Positions 36,472 to 44,630 of a DNA stretch of 64,000 nt are shown piece after piece (position 1 is the first letter of the stretch; each line of letters starts with the position of its first letter). Below the pieces are notes generated by a model. It saw only the letters and a program-made list of their open reading frames with translations. It was not told where the DNA came from and ran no database searches. The stretch covers positions 89,992 through 153,991 of the forward strand of contig JADJGZ010000060.1 in the NCBI GenBank assembly GCA_016707785.1, written 5' to 3'. The translations under genes were made by a program, and so were the position numbers. Origin of the DNA: Bacteroidales bacterium. GTDB lineage: Bacteria > Bacteroidota > Bacteroidia > Bacteroidales > UBA4417.

Positions 36472-36906
36472 ATGAGCAAGATTTTTAAAGAGGCATTATC
36501 TCCTGTAAAGCTGGCAGAGCTTACCGGAAGTGATGAGAAATGCCTGGAATTCCTGGCGGAACTCAAATGGGCTGAAGGGTTTACCTGCAGAAAATGCGGA
36601 AATACAAATTACTGTTCGGGGAAGACTCCCCATTCGCGTCGCTGTACGAAGTGTAAAACTGAAGAATCAGCTACTACAGGGACTATTTTTCATAATTGCA
36701 AATTTCCTATCAGCAAAGCTTTCTATATAGCTCATAATGTATGTAAGGGAACGGAAGAAATATCCACCTATGAATTCGCCAGGCGCCTTTCGTTGCGCCA
36801 GATGACCTGTTGGAATTTTAAAGCCAAGATACAGCAGGCTCTTTCCCAGATCGAAACACTCAGTGAACACGAAAAAGCATCCATTCAGAAGATTCTTGCC
36901 GGCTAA
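36472..36906 (+). CDS. Solo zinc-ribbon protein related to IS1595-type transposases
   Basis: 144 residues from ATG 36472. The middle holds a zinc ribbon, CRKCGNTNYC...RRCTKCKTEESATTGTIFHN, as in the N-terminus of IS1595/ISXO2-like transposases (zinc ribbon then TGTIFH). The helical continuation FYIAHNVCKGTEEISTYEFA...RQMTCWNFKAKIQQAL also matches that region. The DDE catalytic domain is absent and the gene ends normally, with no inverted repeats of its own seen. Likely a domesticated DNA-binding protein or a truncated element. A copy of a 75-bp dispersed repeat starts 25 nt after its stop. Confidence 0.75.
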   Translation: MSKIFKEALSPVKLAELTGSDEKCLEFLAELKWAEGFTCRKCGNTNYCSGKTPHSRRCTKCKTEESATTGTIFHNCKFPISKAFYIAHNVCKGTEEISTYEFARRLSLRQMTCWNFKAKIQQALSQIETLSEHEKASIQKILAG

Positions 36907-36930
36907 ATTTACTGAATCTTGACAGTTATG

Positions 36931-37010
36931 CGAAGCAAAACTGCTTAGATTCATTAATACTGAGCATGTTCAGCACAATTTTTTTTACGAACCAGTTCAG
37001 CCGAAGTATA
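36931..37010 (+). repeat. Dispersed ~75-bp repeat, copy C
   Basis: Shares CGAAGCA, TAGATTCAT, ATACTGAGCATGTTC, ACGAACC, TTCAGCCG and AGTATA in order with copies at 55283 and 56611, all on the same strand. Here it lies between the zinc-ribbon gene and the cytochrome b fusion and its end abuts a possible promoter. Confidence 0.6.
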
Positions 37011-37011
37011 A

Positions 37012-37019
37012 TACCTTTG
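37012..37019 (+). promoter_or_regulatory. Candidate -7 promoter element for the cytochrome b fusion
   Basis: TACCTTTG agrees with TAnnTTTG and lies 22 nt before the ATG at 37042. It directly follows the repeat copy C. No clear -33 box. Confidence 0.4.
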
Positions 37020-37041
37020 GGTTTTCAATTTGTGGTACCGG

Positions 37042-39740
37042 ATGAATTTTCAGAGCCTCAAGAAATTCTTATACCTGAACACCTATGGCTGGATTGCGAT
37101 TGCCGGCATGCTTATTTGTGCCTTAAGCGGGATTCTCATAGCCATTCCTTTCGATATCCAAAAGCCATATTACTCAATTGCTCATATTCTTTTAACCAAT
37201 CCCGCTGCCAGCTTTTTCAGGAATATTCATTTCTGGAGTGCACAGGTCTTCTTCATTTTCACGGCACTTCATGTATATGATCACCTGAAACGTTCAACTG
37301 AGGAAAAAATATCCTCCAAAGGAATATGGTTTCGCTTGACCATTTCACTGGCTTTTGTAGGATATGTGATGATTTCAGGCTTTATTCTGAAAGCTGATTC
37401 CGATAGTCAGCAAGCCCGAAGAATCCTCTCTGCCCTTATTCAAAGTATTCCGGTAGCCGGGAAATTCCTGAATTCAACATTTATTGGCCATCCTGAAAAC
37501 TGGCAAATCCTCTACCTCCACCATATCGCTACGGCCACCATTATTATTTTTATTGGTATCTACGATCATGTACGTACCATCTGGGTTAACCTTCGCACCT
37601 TTATCATTACCACATTGGTTGTTACTCTCCTCGCACTGCTTTTCAGGGCTCCGCTTGGAACCTTGAATGATACAATAATGAAGGGACCCTGGTATTTTGT
37701 AGGCATACAGGAACTTTTACACTGGATCAGCCATCCCTGGATCATTGTTCTTGCTTTTACTTTACTATTAATCCTGCTTTACTTTTTACCCAGGCTGAAT
37801 TCAAAACTCCGGAACCTTTCGAAACGGCTGCTATTTTTTCTGGCAATAATATACCTGGCCCTCAGCCTGACAGGAACATATTTTAGGGGAGAAAACTGGA
37901 AATGGCAATGGCCATGGTCGACAGATGCCAGTATTAAGACTGCTTTCCGCTATAACCCGGTTAAATTTCAGCTTAAGGCTTCTCATCCCATCAGAAGTAT
38001 TGGTAGCCAGCCGGAAGGTTGCCTTGATTGCCACACCGGGATGAAAGGCCTGAGTATTTCCCATTCAGAAAGCAGCACAGGTTGTTATTCCTGCCATCTG
38101 GGCGATCCTTTCACTCTTGATAAAGACCTGGCTCATAAAGGTATGGTAATACCAGGTAACCTGTCAAACGCTTCAAAAACCTGCGGTACTCCAGCCTGCC
38201 ATCCCCAGATAGTGGAAAGGGTGAATGGCAGTATCATGACTACTCTTTCCGGACTCGTTCAGGTTGACCGGTTTGCTTTTCACGAAACAAAAGAGCTCAA
38301 TGGATTGGCCTCAATCCTTAAACTCACTGACAGTCCTGCTGACTTGCATCTTAAAAATCTTTGTGCCGGATGCCATCTTGGATCAGAAAAACTAAAAACC
38401 GGACCTACAGCCTGGCTCGACAGGGGTGGTGGCTGTAATGCCTGCCATCTCACCTATCGTCAATCAGCCCTCGACGATTGGAACAAGCAACGAAAAAAAG
38501 CAATGGGGGACACAAGCCTTCCTCAGTTTCATCCATCTATTGATCTTAGTATCGGAAACACTAAATGCAAAAGCTGTCATAGCCGTTCAGGAAGAATTTC
38601 AATGAATTATGAAGGCTGGCATGAAACCTCACTTAAGCAACTTCCAGAAACGAATGCTTCAAAATACCAGCAACTCCCCGATGGCAGGGTATTTGAATTT
38701 ATCCAGGAAGATGTGCATTTCAGCAGGGGAATGTCATGCATCGACTGTCACTCTTCCTATGACCTGATGGGAGATGGAAAAGCCCACAGCCATAAGGAAG
38801 AAGCTGTGAGTGTAACTTGTTCCGACTGTCACCCTGAAAAAGGGGCCACTATCAAGAGTATGTCGCTGATGGATGCCGATAAAGAAACACAACTGATCGC
38901 ATGGCTCAGAGGCACCTCAACTGCAAAAACTCCAATGCTATTAACACAGAAAGGGGGACGGCCGCTGGTAAACACTTCCGTTTCTGAAAATGGAAACATT
39001 ACGCTGAAAGCCAAACTAAGCTCCAGGATACATAATTGCCTTCCTCAGCAGGATGATTGTGGCAGAAATAAAGCTCATCAGAGGCTAAGCTGCAACAGCT
39101 GCCATACTGCCTGGGCACCTCAGTGTATTGATGCCATTACAGCTATGACAAACAGGCCAAGGGATTCGACATGCTGAACAAGAAAAGTGTCAAAGGCTCA
39201 TGGATCGAGTATACCGGAAAATTTATAGCAGAAGCCCCGGTTCTTGGCGTGAATGAGACTGACAATAAAATCCAGACTTATGTCCCCGGCATGGTCATGA
39301 CCATTGACAAGTCTGCATTCAGTAAGTCAGAAAAAATGATCTTTCAAAGGCTGTATGCGCCTGCTTCAGCCCATACCACAGTGAAGAAAAGCAGAAGTTG
39401 CCAGTCGTGTCATAACAACCCGTTAGCACTTGGGTTCGGCCGTGGCAGTCTGGATTTTTCCAGGGAAGGGCGTTGGATTTTTGACCCGCGATTCGAAAAT
39501 AGCCCTAATGATGGTTTACCGGAAGATGCCTGGACCGGCTTTCTCAGCGAAAGAAAAGGCGTGAGTTCAACCCGGACCGGACACCGCCCATTCAATATCA
39601 AGGAACAGCGCCAGATTTTACTGGTCGGTAGCTGCTTAACTTGCCATCCACCAGAATCAAGGGTAATGACAGAGAGCCTAAACAACTTTACGTCCCTGCT
39701 TAAACGCAGATCTCCGAAGTGTATAGCACCTGCCTGGTGA
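37042..39740 (+). pseudogene. Cytochrome b fused to ~12-heme cytochrome c (one frameshift)
   Basis: Start is the ATG at 37042 (a TTG at 37030 is less likely). Residues 1-280 are a bc1/b6f-type cytochrome b with H63-x13-H77 in FRNIHFWSAQVFFIFTALHV and a second pair, LHHIATATIIIFIGIYDHV. The rest is a soluble multiheme domain. Heme c sites seen: nine up to 39110 (GCLDCH, GCYSCH, CGTPACH, LCAGCH, GCNACH, KCKSCH, SCIDCH, TCSDCH, SCNSCH), then CIDCH, SCQSCH and SCLTCH. The site CIDCH appears only if one missing T at about 39130 is restored (read as CIDAIT now). Fragments: 37042-39177 and 39171-39740. A quinol-to-heme electron carrier is inferred, with the Rieske protein as partner. Confidence 0.85.
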
Positions 39741-39763
39741 TGAAAAGCATGAACCTGGAAACA

Positions 39764-40429
39764 TTATAACTCAAGCTGATATCTGTCGAGTAAGTCAATA
39801 ATCAGTGACTCTGCAGCATCAGGATCATCCTTTTCAATGTCCACCACATATACCTCTCCCACTGGCCATGTGGCAGCGATCCTTTCAATGAGATGTTTTC
39901 TTACTGTCCATATCTGAATTGAACGTTGCTTCTGACAAATATTCTGAATGGAGGTAGCCCATCCTTCATTTTGTAATTCGTAAGGACCTACTTCATCGAT
40001 TACCACAAGTTGTGCATCGTCAGAATTCAGGATTTCCTTTCCTTTGAGTAATGCTTCATCAAAGAACCTGTATCTGTGATAGTTTTGCTGATCCCCTTTC
40101 TTTTCAAGCCTGCATAATGGAACTGTCTCAGCCGATGCGATATCCAGCAAGTCGAATCCAATCCGCTGATCTCCTTCATGAACCCCGGTTGCAAGAAATC
40201 CAATCATTTTTACCTGTTTGTTTTTCAAACGATTTACAAGTTCAGAAACATATGTAGTCTTTCCCTGCTGCCGATCCCCACTTATCAGAATCACCGGTTT
40301 CCGGCCAGATATTGCTCTTTCGAATGAACTAATCAGCTGCTCTGAAACCGGAATAAAACCAGCCAATGACCTCAAAGGGTGACGAACGAAGGTCCTGACC
40401 CCCGGAAACTCATTCAGAACAGCCGGCAA
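39764..40429 (-). CDS. THEP1-like P-loop NTPase
   Basis: 221 residues. Walker A ISGDRQQGKTT at about residues 49-59, Walker B LVVIDEVGPYEL at about 141-152. This is the DUF265/nucleoside-triphosphatase pattern. Start is a TTG inside the upstream membrane gene, overlapping it by 16 nt; no good ATG exists near by, and if one T is added at about 40437 the two would be one fused protein (FSALPAVLNEFPGVRTFVRHP). Its conserved partner upstream and the molybdenum context suggest it energises transport or cofactor work, but this is inference. Confidence 0.8.
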   Translation of the reverse strand: MPAVLNEFPGVRTFVRHPLRSLAGFIPVSEQLISSFERAISGRKPVILISGDRQQGKTTYVSELVNRLKNKQVKMIGFLATGVHEGDQRIGFDLLDIASAETVPLCRLEKKGDQQNYHRYRFFDEALLKGKEILNSDDAQLVVIDEVGPYELQNEGWATSIQNICQKQRSIQIWTVRKHLIERIAATWPVGEVYVVDIEKDDPDAAESLIIDLLDRYQLEL

Positions 40430-41496
40430 GGCAGAAAAGTAAGGTTTACCGACTGGTATAAGGATGAGAGGCCTCCTCTAAGTGAGACGGCACGAATTAC
40501 AGGATTGCGCAGTTCGGTACTGATGGCTGAAAAACCTAATATGATGATCAATGCCCTGAAATTCATATTGAGACCTACCATCAATCCTTTCACACTGAAA
40601 AACGTTCCCTGGGTGATGCTATCCAGCAGAAGTGAAGCTACCATTGTAATCACTATGAACTGTATCCAGAAAAGTGGCTTCTTAAGATAACGCAACGAGT
40701 GCCTGTAATGGTAAAACACAAATCCAAGGTAGATAGCAGCTAAAAAGAGTGCGGGAATTAAGTAATGATAATTGATTAGGAACAGCAGCAGGACGACAGC
40801 TAAAATATTCAATCCGAGGAGCCAGACAGAATACTTCTGATTCTCAGTCTTGTTAATAAAAGTTTTCTCATTATTTAGATTCAGACTGTCAAGCCCTTTA
40901 TCATCCTTTACCTCTTTCAGGCTGAGGCGTGAAACCCAATACCCGGCAATAGCAGCAATAATGCCGGCAACCAGGTAGAGAATTGAAATGATCCAAAGCA
41001 GCTTTTCAGCAGGCAGGTTTTTGATTCCCAACTGCTTAATGGCATAGGAATAAAGGGCATCCAGGATCCTGACAAGGTCGAAGCCGTATAGAATCAATAA
41101 ACTAACAACCTTATGCAGCAAGGCGCTGAATACGGCCAAGGCCCCTCCTACCGAATAGGCTAGTAAATTATGTCCTAATATCCATACTGCCAGTTCCAGT
41201 AATAAAGCTTCGGAGAAAATTCCGATCATGGGTCCCAGGATGATCGCGGAAGGCGAAATGGATTTTAACAAAGCACAGATCAGGCCGGCCCTCCAGATGA
41301 TCCCACTCTGTTTCCAGCCCGCAGCAAAGGAAATCACGAGCATCACACTGGTAAATGACAGGATGGTTCCGGATAAAGGAAACCGCAGGTTATGCAGGAA
41401 GCTTCCAAGTATAATCTCAGTAGCGGCCCAGAAACTCGCAATTACAGAAGCCTTAAGCCATTTTGAACCCGGAACTGCAGCCGCTATAGTCCTCAT
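40414..41496 (-). CDS. ECF-transporter-like membrane protein in a molybdenum-cofactor context
   Basis: 360 residues, about ten membrane helices. The N-terminal 170 residues (SVIASFWAATEIILGSFLHN, ISPSAIILGPMIGIFSEA) look like an ECF S-component, and the last 140 (ALIIILGFSAISTELRNPVI, RGGLSSLYQSVNLTF) resemble an EcfT coupling subunit; in between is a charged loop (SLKEVKDDKGLDSLNLNNEK). It starts four bases into the small ORF stop (ATGA) and ends in the NTPase start. With an RNA leader at 41640 and mobA behind it, a transporter linked to molybdenum or the cofactor is proposed, not demonstrated. Confidence 0.65.
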   Translation of the reverse strand: MRTIAAAVPGSKWLKASVIASFWAATEIILGSFLHNLRFPLSGTILSFTSVMLVISFAAGWKQSGIIWRAGLICALLKSISPSAIILGPMIGIFSEALLLELAVWILGHNLLAYSVGGALAVFSALLHKVVSLLILYGFDLVRILDALYSYAIKQLGIKNLPAEKLLWIISILYLVAGIIAAIAGYWVSRLSLKEVKDDKGLDSLNLNNEKTFINKTENQKYSVWLLGLNILAVVLLLFLINYHYLIPALFLAAIYLGFVFYHYRHSLRYLKKPLFWIQFIVITMVASLLLDSITQGTFFSVKGLMVGLNMNFRALIIILGFSAISTELRNPVIRAVSLRGGLSSLYQSVNLTFLPCRLF

Positions 41497-41621
41497 AGTT
41501 TGCCAGAATGAAAGGTAAACACAAGGTGCTGAAACCTGGCAGCTGAAATCACTTCATAATAAGGCGGGATAGGAATAGCAAACGCTTTCCTGCCAGGCAG
41601 AAATATTTTATTCTTGTTCAT
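41493..41621 (-). CDS. Small ORF (42 codons) between RNA leader and membrane gene
   Basis: ATG at 41621 with a strong Shine-Dalgarno (GGAAAGGAG, about 5 nt before the start), unusual for this genome. The 42-residue peptide begins MNKNKIFLPGRKAFAIPIPP and ends FHSGKL, with TGA overlapping the ATG of the membrane gene, so translation is coupled. I do not recognise a family. It could be a leader peptide, a small subunit, or the start of a longer protein interrupted by error. Confidence 0.5.
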   Translation of the reverse strand: MNKNKIFLPGRKAFAIPIPPYYEVISAARFQHLVFTFHSGKL

Positions 41622-41639
41622 TTTCTCCTTTCCAATTCA

Positions 41640-41745
41640 TTTATATTCGGGAGGCCAGCCTGTTTCCGGACTAACCCATCGGTCAGCACTTCATGGGCTT
41701 AAACCTTTAGAAGCACAAACTCGGAGAGTAATCGCAACAATATTA
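41640..41745 (-). ncRNA. Structured leader RNA resembling the Moco riboswitch
   Basis: On the minus strand the leader before the small ORF contains CTCCGAG, AAGCCCAT...ATGGGTTAG (a 6-bp stem GCCCAT/ATGGGT), GTCCGGAAACAGGC and GGCCTCCCG. These short conserved blocks, the GGAAAC loop-type sequence and the position match the molybdenum-cofactor riboswitch as I remember it, and mobA plus a transport-like gene flank it. Alternatives (TPP, cobalamin, SAM boxes) do not fit. A covariance-model search would decide. Confidence 0.55.
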
Positions 41746-41775
41746 CGATAAAAATTCAGAAGAGAGACACAGCTT

Positions 41776-42363
41776 TCAGATGGAATTGATCAGTTTTTGG
41801 GCTGCGTTAAGGTCATCCTTTGTATTGATATTCATAAAAAGAGCTTCATGATAAAAGGGCAAATGGGGCTCAATGGGTAATGGATTTAAATTGATCAGCC
41901 TGAAAAGATCTGGAAGCTTATAATTGCCCGATTTTACAGAAGCTTCCATTAAAGGAAGAATCGACAGGTCATAACATGCGCATAAAGGTTCATAATGTTC
42001 CTGTCCTGACCAGGGGACTGCTGCCTGGTATCCCTTCGAAGATTCGATAAGGTGTTTTAATAATCCTTCGTTTACAAAGGGCAAGTCGACTGAGAGTACA
42101 AGGTTAAGAGCGGTTTTTGAATGCAAAAGGGCACTGTATAACCCACCCATCGGCCCAATCCCGGGCTCTACATCCTTAATCACCTGGAAACCTGTATCAT
42201 TAAAAGAATTCCCGTTTGAACTGATAAGAATAGTTTCACAGACCTTTGATAAATTTTCGATCGCAATATCTATCAATCTTTTCCCACCCAATTCCACAAG
42301 TCCTTTCTCCTGCCCCATCCGGGAGCTTTTTCCGCCTGCTAAAATTATTCCGGTGGGTTTCAT
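41776..42363 (-). CDS. mobA: Molybdenum cofactor guanylyltransferase
   Basis: 195 residues, family length. Nucleotide-binding GIILAGGKSSRMGQEKG at about residues 5-21, DVEPGIGPMGGL and the metal-binding LSVDLPFV are all present. MobA attaches GMP to molybdopterin to make the bis-MGD cofactor that the molybdopterin reductase at 28.5 kb needs. Upstream of a structured leader and membrane protein on the same strand. Homology to MobA or to plain nucleotidyltransferases is possible, but the GPMGG block favours MobA. Confidence 0.9.
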   Translation of the reverse strand: MKPTGIILAGGKSSRMGQEKGLVELGGKRLIDIAIENLSKVCETILISSNGNSFNDTGFQVIKDVEPGIGPMGGLYSALLHSKTALNLVLSVDLPFVNEGLLKHLIESSKGYQAAVPWSGQEHYEPLCACYDLSILPLMEASVKSGNYKLPDLFRLINLNPLPIEPHLPFYHEALFMNINTKDDLNAAQKLINSI

Positions 42364-42376
42364 AAGTGTGAGGTGT

Positions 42377-42520
42377 TAAATTCCAAGGAACAAATTCCAA
42401 GATCCAAATTCCATCCAAATTCAAATTCCAAGAATCCAAATTCCAAGAATCAAATTCCAAGTCGCAAATTCCAAAATCCAAATTCCAAGTCGAAAATTCC
42501 AAGTCGCAAATTCCAAGTCC
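42377..42520. repeat. AAATTCCAAG-type simple-repeat array
   Basis: Imperfect words AAATTCCAAG, ATCC and AAGTCGC repeat about a dozen times over 145 bp. No gene lies in the 270-base gap 42364-42633, which is otherwise AT-rich. Confidence 0.85.
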
Positions 42521-42633
42521 TAGCTGGCGGTTTCAAAAAATCACAGGATTAAATTCAATGGTTAAAATCCAGGTTTCTATTATTAATTTCTCAAGTACAA
42601 TTTATAAGTACCAAAACGAGAATAAAGCAAGGT

Positions 42634-42981
42634 TTATAGCTTGTTAATGATTGAAGCTAGAATTGCTTGTAATTCACTTGATTCTTTAACCAGGTACTCT
42701 GCTTGTTTGCAATCTCCATATTGTAGCCTAAGAAATATTCTTAGAAAGTAATTTGATTCCCGCATTTCTTTAAGAGATATTCCAATTTTTGTCTTTGCAT
42801 CCGGACGTGTTGGTGAACCTTGCGACTCTTCATAGTTTGCGCCGCTCGAAGAAGAGGATCTTAAAAGCTGACGCTTCATATCCATAGTTTCTAAGGTATT
42901 CCTAACAGTGCGCAAATATAAAACTACATCCACAGCAAACGTAAGCAATCGCTCACAAAGATTATTATTCATTCTCATCAA
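42634..42981 (-). CDS. Four-helix-bundle protein (23S rRNA intervening-sequence family)
   Basis: 115 residues. The motif RQLLRSSSSSGANYEESQGSP and LKEMRESNYFLRIFLRL is typical of the S23/IVP family, first found in intervening sequences of 23S rRNA. Cytoplasmic, mostly helical. Its role is not known. It is bounded on both sides by simple-repeat arrays (42377-42520 and 43194-43267), which is a pattern worth noting. Confidence 0.88.
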   Translation of the reverse strand: MMRMNNNLCERLLTFAVDVVLYLRTVRNTLETMDMKRQLLRSSSSSGANYEESQGSPTRPDAKTKIGISLKEMRESNYFLRIFLRLQYGDCKQAEYLVKESSELQAILASIINKL

Positions 42982-43193
42982 GATTAAAATAATAAAAAAA
43001 GAAAATGGCTTTTATTTGAAATATTGCAATAATTCTATCCTTGTAAAGCTCATATAATATTGATTTCGTTCACATTAAATCTAATAATAATAGTAGTAAA
43101 AGTTTCAACCAAATTTAAAAATACATTCATAATTCTCATAAAAAACAATCCCTTTTCATCAATAATCCTACCACGAGTTTAAAACAACTGGGT

Positions 43194-43267
43194 CTTGAGA
43201 CTTGGGACTTGGGACTTGGGATTTGGGATTTGGGATTGGGGATTTGGGATTGGGGATTGGGGATTTG
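43194..43267. repeat. Heptamer array of GGGACTT/GGGATTT units
   Basis: About ten 7-bp units such as GGGACTT, GGGATTT and GGGGATT. It precedes the 3' end of queA (minus strand) and fills most of the 298-base gap 42982-43279, where no gene was seen. Confidence 0.88.
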
Positions 43268-43279
43268 AAACCTGGGTCC

Positions 43280-44503
43280 TTAAACCTTCTTAAAGAACAA
43301 ACAACTATCCCCATAACTCAAAAACCTGAAATCATGCTTCAGGGCATAATCATAGGCTTCGCGCCATCCTTCGCCAATAAAGGCAGAAACCAGTAACAAT
43401 AACGTGCTTTTCGGCTGGTGAAAGTTGGTGATAATAAGGTTAGGGAACTGAAAATGGTAACCCGGAGCAATCAGGAGAGAAGTAGTTCCTCTTAATGCCG
43501 GTAAGTTATTTTTCTCAAGGACTTCCTTCACCTTCCGGAGTGCAAGTATTCGTGGTTGCTGCTCAATGGAATAAGGATCCCATTGTTCTACCTGCATTAT
43601 GGCATGAACTGGTTCTGACTGTAACCATTTCAGCCCTTGCCAGTATAGGCTCTCAATGGTCCGGACGGTAGTTGTACCTACAAGGATGATATTTCTATCC
43701 TGGGATTCAATCAGTTTATTGATTATTTCCAGTGGAACAAAGACCTCCTCTTTATGCATCTGATGTCCTTCAAGGGTTTCAGCACTCACCGGACGGAAAG
43801 TACCTGCTCCGACATGAAGAGTAATCCTGGCAATTTCAATATTTTTCTTTTCTAAAGTTTCGAGCACCCGGGGTGTGAAATGCAATCCTGCAGTAGGAGC
43901 AGCAACCGATCCATCATTCTTTGCAAACAGGGTTTGATAGGTAATCGCATCTTCTGGCTGGTCCTCTCTCTCCAGGTATGGCGGCAATGGGATATGGCCG
44001 GCTATTTCCAGTATTTCAGAGAAAGTCATTTGCTCCGGCTCCCAGGTAAACCGAATCATGAAGGTATCATCCACTCTTTCAAGTTTCTCAACCGATACAT
44101 TAACTAACTGTTGATCACTTTCAACATTCAATATCAGCTTTTCATGCTTCCATCGCTTTGCATTCCCAACCAGGCATCTCCAGATGCAGCTACCCTTTTG
44201 CTGAAAAGCAAGATGGGTATCAAGTGAATCGGCTGGTTCAAGGCAAAATACTTCAATCCGGCTACCTGATTCTTTCCTGAAAATCATGCGGGCATGTATC
44301 ACCCTGGTTTCATTGAATATGATCAGGCTATCAGGGGGTAAATGATCAGACAAACGACTGAAGGAATCCTCAGAAATCAAACCATCTTTATGAACAAGCA
44401 ATTTGGATTGATCACGCTCTTGCATTGGATAGCGTGCAATCCTTTCATCCGGCAACGGATAATCGTAATGTTCAATAGAAATATTCCGCGGATCAATGTT
44501 CAT
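43280..44503 (-). CDS. queA: tRNA preQ1(34) S-adenosylmethionine ribosyltransferase-isomerase
   Basis: 407 residues. QueA converts preQ1-tRNA to epoxyqueuosine-tRNA using SAM. Family blocks are DYPLPDERIARYPMQERDQS at the start, IIFNETRVIHARMIF, SVAAPTAGLHFTP, the IARITLHVGAGTFRPV strand and IITNFHQPKSTLLLLVSAF at the end. A longer C-terminal extension than in E. coli (the family is about 350) is usual in Bacteroidetes. It stands alone on the minus strand. Confidence 0.93.
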   Translation of the reverse strand: MNIDPRNISIEHYDYPLPDERIARYPMQERDQSKLLVHKDGLISEDSFSRLSDHLPPDSLIIFNETRVIHARMIFRKESGSRIEVFCLEPADSLDTHLAFQQKGSCIWRCLVGNAKRWKHEKLILNVESDQQLVNVSVEKLERVDDTFMIRFTWEPEQMTFSEILEIAGHIPLPPYLEREDQPEDAITYQTLFAKNDGSVAAPTAGLHFTPRVLETLEKKNIEIARITLHVGAGTFRPVSAETLEGHQMHKEEVFVPLEIINKLIESQDRNIILVGTTTVRTIESLYWQGLKWLQSEPVHAIMQVEQWDPYSIEQQPRILALRKVKEVLEKNNLPALRGTTSLLIAPGYHFQFPNLIITNFHQPKSTLLLLVSAFIGEGWREAYDYALKHDFRFLSYGDSCLFFKKV

Positions 44504-44630
44504 AAGAAAATAAGGATCTCAGATAAAATGAGACAAACGATTCTTTTCAAACCTATACCTCGTTGATCTGACGCATTGATTTTACTGCAATATTACATCA
44601 ACTCAGCCAATTGAAAAAACTGAAAGAGCC

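Noticed and set aside
36472..36906. Complete IS1595 insertion sequence
   Set aside because: No DDE domain, no inverted terminal repeats and no target duplication seen; only the zinc-ribbon part is present.
41640..41745. Cobalamin or TPP riboswitch
   Set aside because: The B12 box and the CTGAGA TPP block are absent; the conserved blocks and gene context fit a molybdenum-cofactor motif better.
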